Below the pieces are notes generated by a model that worked only from the letters and a program-made list of their open reading frames with translations, did not search any database and was not told the origin of the DNA. A stretch of 64,000 bases of DNA from JAWVFM01 sp038237625 (lineage in GTDB: Bacteria; Actinomycetota; Thermoleophilia; Solirubrobacterales; 70-9): NCBI GenBank assembly GCA_038237625.1, contig JBBRYM010000002.1, forward strand, positions 124,001-188,000, in the 5' to 3' direction. A program made the position numbers and the translations under genes. Positions 27,527-35,915 of this stretch are shown piece by piece (position 1 is the first letter of the stretch; every line of letters starts with the position of its first letter).

Positions 27527-28438
27527 ATGCGCGTTCTCGTCACAGGGGCCAGCGGCCTGATCGGCGCCAACGTCTGCGACACGCTGCTGGCGCGGGGCGA
27601 TGAGGTCGTGGGCCTCAGCCGTGATCCCGCTCGCGCCTCGAAATCCAACCCCACGGTCTCCTGGCATGCCTGGAGCCCGACCTCCGAACGCCCTCCGGCG
27701 GCTGCGCTCGAGGGCGTCGAGGGAGTGATCCATCTTCTCGGAGAGCGAATCGACCAGCGCCTGACGCCGGAGGCCAAGCGCATGATCCTCGAGAGCCGGG
27801 AGCGTTCGACGAAGAACCTCGTCGACGCGCTCGCCACCGCCTCCACGAAGCCGCGAGTTCTCGTCAGCCAATCGGCAACGGGCTACTACGGCGACCGCGG
27901 CGAGGCCATCGTCGACGAGTCCACCCCGCCGGGCGAGGACTTCCCGGCGAGCGTCTGCATGCGCTGGGAGGCCGCCGCGGCGCCCGCCGCCAAGGCCGGC
28001 ATCCGCCTGGTCTCGCCGCGAACCGGCCTCGTCCTGGACCCGGAGGGTGGCCTTCTGAAGCAACTGCTTCTCCCCTTCAGGCTCGGCGTCGGAGGCCCGC
28101 TGGCCGGGGGCGGCTGGTACATGCCCTGGATCCACCGAGACGACGAGGCCGGCCTGCTGCTTTGGGCCCTCGATACCGAGGCCGCGAGCGGTGTGTTCAA
28201 CGCTTCCGCCCCCACCCCGGTCACAAACCACCAGTTCTCGAAGGCCCTCGGGCGCGCCCTCAAGCGCCCGGCGGTGACGCCGGTCCCCAAGCTGGCGGTC
28301 GTGGCGCGCCTCGGCCGTGAGATGGCCGATGTGGCCACCTCCAGCATCCGCGCAGTCCCGCGGCGCGCGCTGGACAAGGGGTACCGCTTCCGCTTTGGCG
28401 ACATCGAGCCGGCGCTGAGGGACCTCGTCGGCAGCTGA
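27527..28438 (+). CDS. TIGR01777-family SDR (YfcH-like)
   Basis: 303-residue epimerase-like Rossmann protein: VTGASGLIGANVCDTLLARG at the N-terminus, then SATGYYGDRGEAIVDE and the C-terminal region FRFGDIEPALRDLV typical of TIGR01777/YfcH proteins. Members bind NADP(H), but no reaction is established; some are linked to cell division or stress. The ATG has a strong ribosome site (GGGAGG at 27515-27520). It probably starts a short unit with the next gene. Confidence 0.88.
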   Translation: MRVLVTGASGLIGANVCDTLLARGDEVVGLSRDPARASKSNPTVSWHAWSPTSERPPAAALEGVEGVIHLLGERIDQRLTPEAKRMILESRERSTKNLVDALATASTKPRVLVSQSATGYYGDRGEAIVDESTPPGEDFPASVCMRWEAAAAPAAKAGIRLVSPRTGLVLDPEGGLLKQLLLPFRLGVGGPLAGGGWYMPWIHRDDEAGLLLWALDTEAASGVFNASAPTPVTNHQFSKALGRALKRPAVTPVPKLAVVARLGREMADVATSSIRAVPRRALDKGYRFRFGDIEPALRDLVGS

Positions 28439-28442
28439 CTCT

Positions 28443-28991
28443 TTGGGCCGGCTGATCTACTCGACGATCACGTCCCTGGACGGATACGTCGCCGACAAGG
28501 GTGGGAACTTCGACTGGGCGGCGCCGGACGAGGAGGTCCACGCCTTCGTCAACGAGCTCGAGCGCCCGATTGGCATCTACCTGTATGGCCGCCGCCTCTA
28601 CGAGACGATGGCCTACTGGGAGAGCTCGACCGACCCCGAGCCTGTTATGCGCGAGTACGCCGACATCTGGCGCGCCGCGGACAAGGTCGTTTATTCCAGC
28701 ACGCTTGAGGCACCCTCAACGCCCCTGACCAGGATCGAGCGAGAGCTCAACCCAAGCGCCGTCCGCGCACTGAAGGATGGCTCGGAGCGCGACCTAACCA
28801 TCGGCGGTCCCACGCTTGCCGTCCGCGCGATCGAAGCTGGCCTCGTCGACGAGTACCAGCGCTTCATCGCGCCCGTGGTGGTCGGCGGCGGCACCCCTTT
28901 CCTTCCCGGCGGGGTCAGGCTGAACCTGCGACTCGTCGACGAGCACCGCTTCTCCAGCGGCTTCGTCTTCCTTCACTACAAAACGGGTTGA
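28443..28991 (+). CDS. Dihydrofolate reductase / RibD-C family protein
   Basis: 182 residues. The opening IYSTITSLDGYVAD, the YGRRLYETM segment, DLTIGGPTLAVRAIEAGLVDE and the FLPGGVRLNL end match the RibD C-terminal/DHFR-like fold of actinobacterial dihydrofolate-reductase-family proteins. These bind NADPH; true folate reduction is doubtful. The start is TTG at 28443, five bases after the previous stop, without a clear ribosome site, so translation is likely coupled. Confidence 0.85.
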   Translation: MGRLIYSTITSLDGYVADKGGNFDWAAPDEEVHAFVNELERPIGIYLYGRRLYETMAYWESSTDPEPVMREYADIWRAADKVVYSSTLEAPSTPLTRIERELNPSAVRALKDGSERDLTIGGPTLAVRAIEAGLVDEYQRFIAPVVVGGGTPFLPGGVRLNLRLVDEHRFSSGFVFLHYKTG

Positions 28992-29004
28992 ACGCCTAAA
29001 CCAT

Positions 29005-30144
29005 CTAGCGGCTTTTCAAGATTGCGCTCGGGACGAACTTGCCGCCACGCAGCCGGAAGCCCGTGAGCTTGTCGAGCGTCGTGTTCCCCACCGCGTCGAT
29101 CGAGTAGGTGCCCAGGATGGAACGCCGGTCGACCGTGTTGAAGAACGCGTCAATCACACCCTGCCTGGAGATGGTGTCGCCGGCCGCGCGGTCGATCGAA
29201 TCGAGTACCACTGCCATCGCCTCGTAGCCGTAAGCCGCGTAACGGCCGGGCTCGCGGGCGAACCGCGAGCGGAAATCGCGAGCGAACCTCTGCCCGGCAG
29301 GGGGGAGCTGCGAGGGGTCCAGGGCTGCGGAGGCGGCGAGGCCTGCTGTGACCGGAGCGCCGGCGTTCCAGGGCGGCAGGAGGGCGTCCGTACCGATGAT
29401 GTTCCCGCGGAAGCCGGCCGAACCGGTGATCGGGGCGGACGGCTCGGCTGCCGCGGTTCCGGCGTAGAACAGGGCGTCGAACGGAGCTTTGCGAACGAGC
29501 TTGCCACCGGCGTCCGAATATCCGCCTTTGACCGCTTTGGCAAATGCCGACCGACCCTTGACGAGGTCGCCAACCCGGTGTAGTCCGAGCTTGCGCACCC
29601 AGTCCGCCACCGCTCTTCCCTGCGCGTCGTCGTCGGGGATCATCCGCCCGAAGGTGCGTTTGCCCGACTCCTGCTCGAACTGCGGAAGCTCGGTGGAGCC
29701 CGCGAACGGCCTGGTCAGCTCCACGGCGCCCGAAGCCGGCGAGACCTGGAGCAAGTTTGCCTCGTTGGTAATCGGCTCGGACGTCCGGGTGGCTCCGGAC
29801 TCGAAGTCGCCAACGTAGGCAATTGCGGTCGAGTCCTCGGTGGCCTGGCGAGCGTTCTCGCCCACCTGCGCTGAGCTCCACATCGCGTGTGCCGCGTTGC
29901 CGCGGGTGTCGTCGAGGTAGACGGCGTGAACGGCAAGCCCACCCGCCTTGCTGTTTGCCTGCTCCAATGCCAAGCGGGCGCCGTCGGCCACATCGCGGCC
30001 GTCGGTGCCGCTCGGACCGCGCTCCGGCATGCTGACGTAGACCGTTACGACCGAGGCCGTGCCGATCTGGGTGCCCCCGGAGCATCCGGATCCGAGGCCC
30101 GCGAGCGCTGCGGCGAGGACTGTTGCGGCGAGCGCCCGCCTCAA
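29005..30144 (-). CDS. Branched-chain amino acid-type substrate-binding lipoprotein
   Basis: 379 residues. The TTG at 30144 overlaps the pfkA stop (TTGA) and opens a lipoprotein signal (RRALAATVLAAALAGLGSGC, lipobox ending GSGC). The mature part is a type I periplasmic-binding fold of the LivJ kind: DGARLALEQANSKAGG near the start, FESGATRTSEPITNEANL, YGYEAMAVVLDSI and DAFFNTVDRRSILGTYSID near the end. It presumably delivers a ligand to an ABC permease, but no permease genes are nearby, so it may be an orphan binding protein or a sensor. Pairing with a phosphofructokinase is odd. Confidence 0.87.
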   Translation of the reverse strand: MRRALAATVLAAALAGLGSGCSGGTQIGTASVVTVYVSMPERGPSGTDGRDVADGARLALEQANSKAGGLAVHAVYLDDTRGNAAHAMWSSAQVGENARQATEDSTAIAYVGDFESGATRTSEPITNEANLLQVSPASGAVELTRPFAGSTELPQFEQESGKRTFGRMIPDDDAQGRAVADWVRKLGLHRVGDLVKGRSAFAKAVKGGYSDAGGKLVRKAPFDALFYAGTAAAEPSAPITGSAGFRGNIIGTDALLPPWNAGAPVTAGLAASAALDPSQLPPAGQRFARDFRSRFAREPGRYAAYGYEAMAVVLDSIDRAAGDTISRQGVIDAFFNTVDRRSILGTYSIDAVGNTTLDKLTGFRLRGGKFVPSAILKSR

Positions 30145-31172
30145 CCGAAGAACGGGGCCGCCGCCTCGTAGTCCTCGGCAGGGACCGTCCGCAGGCTCGC
30201 GACGGCCTCTCCCAGCGGAACCAGCTCGATCCGCGTTCCCCGCAGCGCGGGCATCGTCCCCCAACTACCTTCATGGGCAGCGTCGATGGCCGCGACACCC
30301 AAACGCGTGGCGAGCACCCGGTCAAACGCCGTGGGAGTGCCGCCGCGCTGCGTGTGGCCGAGGACGACGGCGCGAGTCTCATAGCCGGTGCGCTCCTCGA
30401 GCTCGCGCTCGAGGACCTGACCAATGCCTCCGAGACGCTCGTGGCCGAACTCGTCCTTCTCGCCGCCACGGACCGCGAGCGTGCCGTCCGCCGGAGTCGC
30501 CCCCTCCGCGGCGACCACGATCGAGAAGTTGCGGCCGCGGTCGTGCCGGCGACGCAGCAGCCCGCACACCTCGTCGATGTCGAATGGCCGCTCGGGAATC
30601 AGGATCACGTCGGCCCCGCCGGCGAGGCCTGAGTGGAGCGCGATCCAGCCGGCCTGGCGCCCCATCACCTCGACGACCATGATCCGGTGATGCGACTCCG
30701 CGGTTGAGTGCAGTCGGTCGATCGCCTCGGTGGCCACCTGCAGCGCGGTATCGAACCCGAACGTCATGTCGGTCGCGCCGAGGTCGTTGTCGATCGTCTT
30801 CGGGACCCCGACGACGGGAACGTCGAGCTCGGAATGCAACCGGGAGGCGGCGCCGAGGGTGTCCTCCCCGCCGATCGCAATCAGGCCATCGAGCCGGAGC
30901 GCGGCCATGTTCTCGCGGACCTTCGCGGGACCGTCCTCACGGCTGAAGACATTGGTCCGCGACGTTCCGAGGATCGTCCCGCCACGCGGCAGGATGCCTC
31001 TGGTCGACTCCACGGAGAGCTCTTCATAGACGTTCTCCAGCGGCCCCTGCCAGCCGTCACGAAAGCCGACGATCTCGTGTCCGTAGCTCGAGATGCCCTT
31101 ACGGACGATCGCGCGAATGGCTGCGTTCAGCCCTGGGCAATCGCCGCCGCCGGTCAGCAACCCCAAGCGCAT
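30141..31172 (-). CDS. 6-phosphofructokinase, predicted pyrophosphate-dependent
   Basis: 343 residues with the PFK-A fold: GGGDCPGLNA (residues 8-17), the catalytic PKTIDNDLGATD, the substrate segment MGRQAGWIAL and GHTQRGG. Two positions decide the phosphate donor: the glycine of ATP enzymes in GGDG(S/T) is Asp103 here (GGEDTLG), and the glycine before TIDND is Lys124. Both are the signature of PPi-dependent enzymes. Reaction: fructose 6-phosphate plus PPi to fructose 1,6-bisphosphate, reversible. The ATG at 31172 follows TATCGT by 6 bases, and upstream codons are not PFK-like. Fused translationally to the binding-protein gene downstream. Confidence 0.92.
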   Translation of the reverse strand: MRLGLLTGGGDCPGLNAAIRAIVRKGISSYGHEIVGFRDGWQGPLENVYEELSVESTRGILPRGGTILGTSRTNVFSREDGPAKVRENMAALRLDGLIAIGGEDTLGAASRLHSELDVPVVGVPKTIDNDLGATDMTFGFDTALQVATEAIDRLHSTAESHHRIMVVEVMGRQAGWIALHSGLAGGADVILIPERPFDIDEVCGLLRRRHDRGRNFSIVVAAEGATPADGTLAVRGGEKDEFGHERLGGIGQVLERELEERTGYETRAVVLGHTQRGGTPTAFDRVLATRLGVAAIDAAHEGSWGTMPALRGTRIELVPLGEAVASLRTVPAEDYEAAAPFFG

Positions 31173-31178
31173 GCGCGC

Positions 31179-31184
31179 ACGATA
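31179..31184 (-). promoter_or_regulatory. -10 element TATCGT for pfk
   Basis: TATCGT ends 6 bases before the ATG at 31172. It is divergent from the TAGGCT promoter at 31200, with 39 bases between the two start codons. Confidence 0.55.
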
Positions 31185-31199
31185 AACCGCTGGCGAGGA

Positions 31200-31205
31200 T
31201 AGGCT
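31200..31205 (+). promoter_or_regulatory. -10 element TAGGCT for the MBL-fold gene
   Basis: TAGGCT ends 6 bases before the GTG at 31212 and is part of the third exact copy of GCGAGGATAGGCTCCG (31193-31208). Confidence 0.6.
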
Positions 31206-31211
31206 CCGGCC

Positions 31212-32033
31212 GTGCGCGTCCACCATCTCAGCTGCGGGACCTTCTGTCCGCGGCCGGCCCGCCTTTTGGCCGGCAAGGGCGGCTGGCTGGAGCCCACAAA
31301 GCTCATCGCCCACTGTCTGCTGATCGAGGCGGGGGATCGGCTCGTTCTCGTCGACACAGGGCTGGGCACTCCGGAGGCCGAGAATCCGCATCTTGTTCCG
31401 CTGGCGACGCGGATCGCTATCGCCCCCCGCCCGGCAATGGCGGAGACGGCGATCCGCCAGATCGAGGCGCTCGGACTGGACCCGGCCGAGGTGACTCACG
31501 TGATCCCTACCCATCTCGACTTCGACCACGCGGGTGGGCTCTTCGACTTCCCCCAAGCCGAGGTCCACGTTCACGCCACCGAGCTCGCCACCGCGCTCGC
31601 GCCCCCGATCGCCGAGCGCCTTCGCTACATGCCCGTCCAGTGGGCGCACGGCCCGAAGTGGGTCGAGCACTCGTCCTGGGGAGAGGATTGGTTCGGCTTC
31701 GAGGGTGTCCGGCCAATCGAGGGGATCGATCCCGAGATCGTCTTGATTCCCCTGCTCGGCCACTCGCGCGGGCACTGCGGCGTCGCGGTCAAAGAAGACC
31801 GCGGCTGACTCCTGCATTGCGGCGACGCCTACTTCAACGCCTCCGAGGTCGCCACGCCCCACTCCTGCCCGGCCGGCCTCGAAATCTTTCAGACGTTCGT
31901 GGGCTCAGACGGCAAGACACGGCGCGCCAACCAGGAGCGCCTGCGAGAACTGGTGCGCAGGCACGGCGACGAGGTCCGGATCTTCTGCTCGCACGACGAG
32001 AGCGAGCTCCGCAGAGAGCAGGCCCAAACCTAG
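31212..32033 (+). pseudogene. MBL-fold metallo-hydrolase interrupted by an in-frame TGA
   Basis: The first 198 codons give a metallo-beta-lactamase fold with the metal motif THLDFDHAGG and a later ligand His in GHSRGHCG. TGA follows at 31806, but the same frame continues without a break as LLHCGDAYFNASEVATPHS to a TAG at 32033, including the bridging Asp and a last His (FCSHD) of the active site. Related proteins usually have Trp at the interrupted position, so TGG to TGA is the simplest explanation. Without readthrough the product lacks two metal ligands. The base after TGA is C, a context that favours readthrough in some systems. Function of the family: hydrolase of lactones, thioesters or phosphodiesters. 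Confidence 0.8.
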
Positions 32034-32743
32034 AGAGGGTCTGACCCCCGGGTTGTGAGGGCTTCGAAGCGCTTGCGCAAGAACGCCAGCGCCGCGGCGT
32101 GTGGGTCGGCTCCAGCCACCAGCTCGGCGTAGTCCAGCTCCGCTCCGGTGAATCCCTTCGCGTTCCAGAGCTCGCCTTCCACCTCGCCGCTCCATGGGCC
32201 GACGTAGAGATACGGCTCTGGATGGTTCGCGTCGCCGGGCGACGCGCCGTAGTTCGCGCGCCTGCCGGCCTGCTCCGAGCCCGCCTCGAATGCGATGTCG
32301 AAATGCTCGGGCCAAAGGTTGGTGCCAGACGGATCGGCGTCGCAAGGCAGCTCACTCTTGAACTTCTCGAGGACTCCCGCCGCGAGCTCGTAGAACGCTC
32401 CGAGCGCCTTTGCCGCCTCCGGGTCGATGCCGAGGTCAGACTCGTCGTTGGGCATCCCGTCGGGAAAAAGCTCTTCGCCAACGAGTCGGGCAACCTCGGC
32501 GAGGTTGGTGATCCGAGCGCTCGTCACGGTGCCATCGGTCTCGACGACGATCTCGCCGCCCTCCACGCGAACCTGCAGGCGGCGCCCGTCGTGCTCGAAC
32601 TCGGGCGTGCCGAAGCCACCCGGTGTCTGCGTCAAGGCAATCTCGTGGTGGGGCTTGCGCGCAGGGGCGACGATCTCCTCGGCGACACGGTGAAGGGCGT
32701 CGCGCGTCTGCGGGTAGCTCAACGGCAGCGGCCTCAGGAACAT
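32030..32743 (-). CDS. DUF5996-like protein
   Basis: 237 residues from the ATG at 32743 (MFLRPLPLSYPQTRDALHRVAEE). The phrases LTQTPGGFGTP, LWPEHFDIAFE, RANYGASPGDANHPEPYLYVGPW and LWNAKGFTGAELDY match my memory of the DUF5996 family, for which no function is known to me. Soluble, with no signal peptide. Codons upstream of this ATG overlap the Rieske-TPP gene and look like its shadow. Its end overlaps the last four bases of the convergent MBL-fold frame. Probably the last gene of the Rieske-TPP transcript, 64 bases downstream. Confidence 0.75.
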   Translation of the reverse strand: MFLRPLPLSYPQTRDALHRVAEEIVAPARKPHHEIALTQTPGGFGTPEFEHDGRRLQVRVEGGEIVVETDGTVTSARITNLAEVARLVGEELFPDGMPNDESDLGIDPEAAKALGAFYELAAGVLEKFKSELPCDADPSGTNLWPEHFDIAFEAGSEQAGRRANYGASPGDANHPEPYLYVGPWSGEVEGELWNAKGFTGAELDYAELVAGADPHAAALAFLRKRFEALTTRGSDPL

Positions 32744-32807
32744 CTTGCGGCCGCCTTCGGCGCCCTTACCTGCTGCTTTCGGGGTAAGCCCCTCACCCGA
32801 ATACCCA

Positions 32808-34853
32808 TCAGACGAGGTCCGGGTCGGCGACGACTTCGACCATCGCTGGGCCTTCGTGGGCCAGGGCGCGAGCGATCGCACCGTCGAGCTCGGAGGCCTG
32901 CGTGACCCGGATGCCGAGCGCACCGCACAGCTCCGCGTACTCGGCGAAGTTCGGGTTGGTGAGGCTGGTCTGCCAGACCTCCCACCGCCCCGCGCGCTGC
33001 TCCTTGGAGATCTTCCCGAGCTGGCCGTTGTTCAGGAGGACGTGGGTGATGTTCATCTCGTGTTTCACCGCTGTAGTCAGCTCCGCCATGTACTGCCCGA
33101 AGCCGCCGTCGCCGGTGATCGCGAGGATCGGGCGCCCGCCCTGCGTCGCTGCCCAGGCGCCGATCGCCGCTGGATACCCGAATCCGATCGAGCCCAGGTA
33201 GCCCGACATCAGCACTCGCTGCGTCCCCTTCGACTCGAAATAGCGCCCGAACGAGTAGGTGTTGTTGCCAACGTCGACCGCGATCACGGCATCGTCGGGC
33301 GTGAGCTGGGACAGCGACGCGAACACCGCAGCCGAGGCAACGCCATGCCCCCGGTCGTCGCCTGCTCGGCTGATCTTCTCGGCGGCCCAAATGGCCTTGC
33401 GGCCGGCGACGTCGCCGGCCTGGTCGGAGTTCGCGAGCTCATCGCCTTCCAGCTCGCGCAAAAGCGCATCCGCGACCACGCCGACTTCGCCCCAGACGGG
33501 GCAAGCCACCGGGTGGAACTTTCCGAGCTGCATCGGGTCGAAGTCGACCTGGATGATCGGGTGGCCGGGATAGATGCCCGTGTGGTTGGCGAATGAGGCC
33601 CCGAAGACCAGCAAGAGGTCGGCTTCGTTCATCAACCAGCTCGCGACCGGCGTGCCGCTTCTGCCGAGGACGCCGCAGGCCAGCGGGTGGTCGTCGGGTA
33701 TCTGCCCCTTGGCCTTGAACGTCGTTATCACCGGCGCCCCCAAACGCTCCGCGATTGCGATCACACTCTCCATCCGCTCGCGCGCCCCGTGCCCCACGAT
33801 GATCACGGGCCGCTTCGAGCCCCTCAGCATCTCCGTCGCCTTGGCCAGGGCGTCGGGCGGCGGTGAGATCTCATCGGCGCCCATGCGGCCTTCGGGAGTG
33901 GCCGCCTCCACGTCGCGCGCGGGGATGGTCTGCACGTCGTCGGGAAAGATCAGATGGGCGACGTCGCGCTTGACCAGGGCGTTCTTGACGGCGAGGCTCG
34001 CAAGCTCGGTGTGCTTCGAGGCCGGCAGCACCGTTTGGCTCCAGGCAGCGACCGGCTCAAACGCCGACGCCAGATCGACCTCCTGAAACGCGCCCGGGCC
34101 CAGGACCTGCTCCTCGACCTGGCCGGTGAGGGCGATTACCGGGGAGCGGTCGACCTTGGCGTCCCAGAGGCCCGTGAGAAGGTTGGTCGCACCAGGCCCG
34201 GCGATCGTCAGGCATGCGGCCGGCTTGCCCGTCAGCTTTCCGTATGCGGAGGCCGCGAACGCCGCGGCGCCCTCGTGGCGAATGCCGACGTAGGTCAAGT
34301 TCCCGGCCTCTTCCTGGCGGCGGATCGCATCGGCCAACCCAAGATTCGAGTGGCCGACCATCCCGAAGACGTGCGTCACACCCCAGTTGACGAGGGTCTC
34401 CACCATCGCGTCGGAGACCGTGCGCTCATGCTCGGCCGGCGGCTTGACCCCGACGAAAACCTCACCGTCGCGGATCTCGAGCGGATAGCAGGTGGCGGTG
34501 TCGTCAAAGGCTCCCGGCGACGTGCCCGTCAACGGATCGTAGTCGTAGCCGTGCCAGGGGCAGCGCAACAGCCCATTCTCGATCGACCCCTCGCCCAACG
34601 GGCCGCCCTGATGCGGGCAGCGGTTGTCGAGCGCGGCGAACTTGCCGTCGAAGTGGACGAGCGCGCAGGTCCGAAGCCCCGCCTGGACCGTCGTCACTCG
34701 GCCCTCGGGAAGCTCATCCACACGCAGGACCCGATGCCACTCGAGCCCCGCGCTGGGCGCGCCGCTCTCGCCGCCCCGAGTATCGGCGTCCGATGCCGAT
34801 CCCGGATCCTGTGGATAAAGGCTTGCGCTTCCCGCGGTTGGCTGGTCCCCCAT
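32808..34853 (-). CDS. Rieske [2Fe-2S] domain fused to a thiamine-diphosphate enzyme
   Basis: 681 residues. A Rieske ferredoxin domain occupies about 38-136 with cluster ligands Cys79, His81, Cys98 and His101 (CPHQGG, CPWHGYD). The rest is a complete pyruvate oxidase/acetolactate synthase-type enzyme: catalytic Glu194 in GIRHEGAAAFAASAYG, GPGATNLLTG, a central cofactor-type domain (about 330-460) and the ThDP motif GDG (581-583) to NN (608-609). It should decarboxylate a 2-oxo acid and pass electrons to the cluster. The ATG at 34853 has a good ribosome site (AGAGGAG, then CGAT). The first 37 residues are disordered-looking. Substrate unknown; pyruvate is the first guess. Confidence 0.88.
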   Translation of the reverse strand: MGDQPTAGSASLYPQDPGSASDADTRGGESGAPSAGLEWHRVLRVDELPEGRVTTVQAGLRTCALVHFDGKFAALDNRCPHQGGPLGEGSIENGLLRCPWHGYDYDPLTGTSPGAFDDTATCYPLEIRDGEVFVGVKPPAEHERTVSDAMVETLVNWGVTHVFGMVGHSNLGLADAIRRQEEAGNLTYVGIRHEGAAAFAASAYGKLTGKPAACLTIAGPGATNLLTGLWDAKVDRSPVIALTGQVEEQVLGPGAFQEVDLASAFEPVAAWSQTVLPASKHTELASLAVKNALVKRDVAHLIFPDDVQTIPARDVEAATPEGRMGADEISPPPDALAKATEMLRGSKRPVIIVGHGARERMESVIAIAERLGAPVITTFKAKGQIPDDHPLACGVLGRSGTPVASWLMNEADLLLVFGASFANHTGIYPGHPIIQVDFDPMQLGKFHPVACPVWGEVGVVADALLRELEGDELANSDQAGDVAGRKAIWAAEKISRAGDDRGHGVASAAVFASLSQLTPDDAVIAVDVGNNTYSFGRYFESKGTQRVLMSGYLGSIGFGYPAAIGAWAATQGGRPILAITGDGGFGQYMAELTTAVKHEMNITHVLLNNGQLGKISKEQRAGRWEVWQTSLTNPNFAEYAELCGALGIRVTQASELDGAIARALAHEGPAMVEVVADPDLV

Positions 34854-34921
34854 ATCGCTCCTCTTAGATCGATCGCTGCCGTGCGGCCTCGACCGTATCT
34901 GTCACCTCGCCAGCGTGAGCG

Positions 34922-35083
34922 TTACGGGCGAAGCTTCTCGAGCAGCGGCTGGGCGAGACGGATCACGGCGCCGGTGAAGAGGATGGCCAGGAAGAGCAGG
35001 GTGCTGAGCGCACCGCCCCAGCCGATCGCATAGCCGGTCACGAGCCCGCAGAGGGCGACCACCATGAAGACCAACAGCAGCAC
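34922..35083 (-). CDS. 53-residue two-helix membrane protein
   Basis: A short frame from GTG 35083 to TAA, 10 bases after trpA. It encodes two hydrophobic helices (LLLVFMVVALCGLVTGYAIG; STLLFLAILFTGAVIRLA) and a basic end (LLEKLRP). A TAGATT hexamer whose TAG is the trpA stop lies exactly 7 bases before the GTG, which supports an independent leaderless start. No family recognised. The 68 bases between it and the Rieske-TPP gene hold that gene's ribosome site and nothing else obvious. Confidence 0.6.
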   Translation of the reverse strand: MLLLVFMVVALCGLVTGYAIGWGGALSTLLFLAILFTGAVIRLAQPLLEKLRP

Positions 35084-35090
35084 TTAGCGG

Positions 35091-35096
35091 AATCTA
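35091..35096 (-). promoter_or_regulatory. -10 element TAGATT overlapping the trpA stop codon
   Basis: On the minus strand the trpA stop TAG (35096-35094) is the first half of TAGATT, which ends 7 bases before the GTG of the 53-residue membrane protein. Confidence 0.5.
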
Positions 35097-35915
35097 CGAC
35101 ATCGCGTCGCGAGCCGCCCGCAAGAAGGAGCCGACAGCCTCGGCCGCGGCGCGGGCGTCGGGTGCCTCGCCGACTGCGCGGACGAGGCGGGTGCCGACGA
35201 TGACGCCGTCGGCGAACTCTCCCACCGCAGCAGCCTGCTCTGGCGTCCCGATGCCGAAGCCCACCGCAACCGGCACCGCGGCCACGTCTCGCACCGAGTC
35301 CACGAGGTCACGTAACCCGTCCGGCACGTCGTCGCGCTCACCCGTCACCCGCGTGTCGGAGACGAGGTAGACGAATCCCCGCGCGGCTGCGGCGATCGTC
35401 TCGAGGCGCTTAGGGGGAGTCGTCGGCGCAGCCAGCGGCACCAACGCCAGCCCTGTCTCGTCGAGCGCGGAGGCGAGCTCGGAGCTAGCTTCGGGCGGCA
35501 GGTCGGGAACGATGAGCCCTGCGGCTCCCGCGCCGGCGAGCGCGGCCGCTAACGCCCCCGGGCTCTGGGCGAGCACCATGTTGGCGTAGACCATGGGCAC
35601 CACCGCGATTCGCCCGGACACCGAAGCGCAGATCTCCAAGACGCCAGCCAACGTCGCTCCCTCCGTGAGAGCATGAGTGGCCGCGTCGTGGATCACGGGA
35701 CCGTCGGCAAGCGGGTCCGAGAAGGGCACGCCGAGCTCGATGACGTCGGCGCCCGCATCGGCATAGGCAACCGCCACGGATCGCGAGGTCTCGAGGTCGG
35801 GAAAGCCGCCCATGAGATAGGGCATCAGCGCCGCCCGGCCCTCGGCACGAGCTCCGGCAAATGCGGCGGCGATACGCTCGACTCCCGTCGAGATGATGGC
35901 CTCGGCCTCAGCCAT
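35094..35915 (-). CDS. trpA: Tryptophan synthase alpha chain
   Basis: 273 residues from ATG 35915. TIM-barrel enzyme that cleaves indole-3-glycerol phosphate to indole for the beta subunit. The catalytic Glu and Asp are visible in DVIELGVPFSDPLADGPVI, followed by GLIVPDLPPEA and the phosphate-binding GFGIGTPEQAA. The start overlaps the end of trpB by 8 bases, giving coupled translation of the alpha2-beta2 partners. Confidence 0.96.
   Translation of the reverse strand: MAEAEAIISTGVERIAAAFAGARAEGRAALMPYLMGGFPDLETSRSVAVAYADAGADVIELGVPFSDPLADGPVIHDAATHALTEGATLAGVLEICASVSGRIAVVPMVYANMVLAQSPGALAAALAGAGAAGLIVPDLPPEASSELASALDETGLALVPLAAPTTPPKRLETIAAAARGFVYLVSDTRVTGERDDVPDGLRDLVDSVRDVAAVPVAVGFGIGTPEQAAAVGEFADGVIVGTRLVRAVGEAPDARAAAEAVGSFLRAARDAMS

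Noticed and set aside
31806..31900. Selenocysteine decoding at the TGA of the MBL-fold gene
   Set aside because: The position is occupied by Trp-like context, not Cys, and I see no convincing SECIS stem just downstream.
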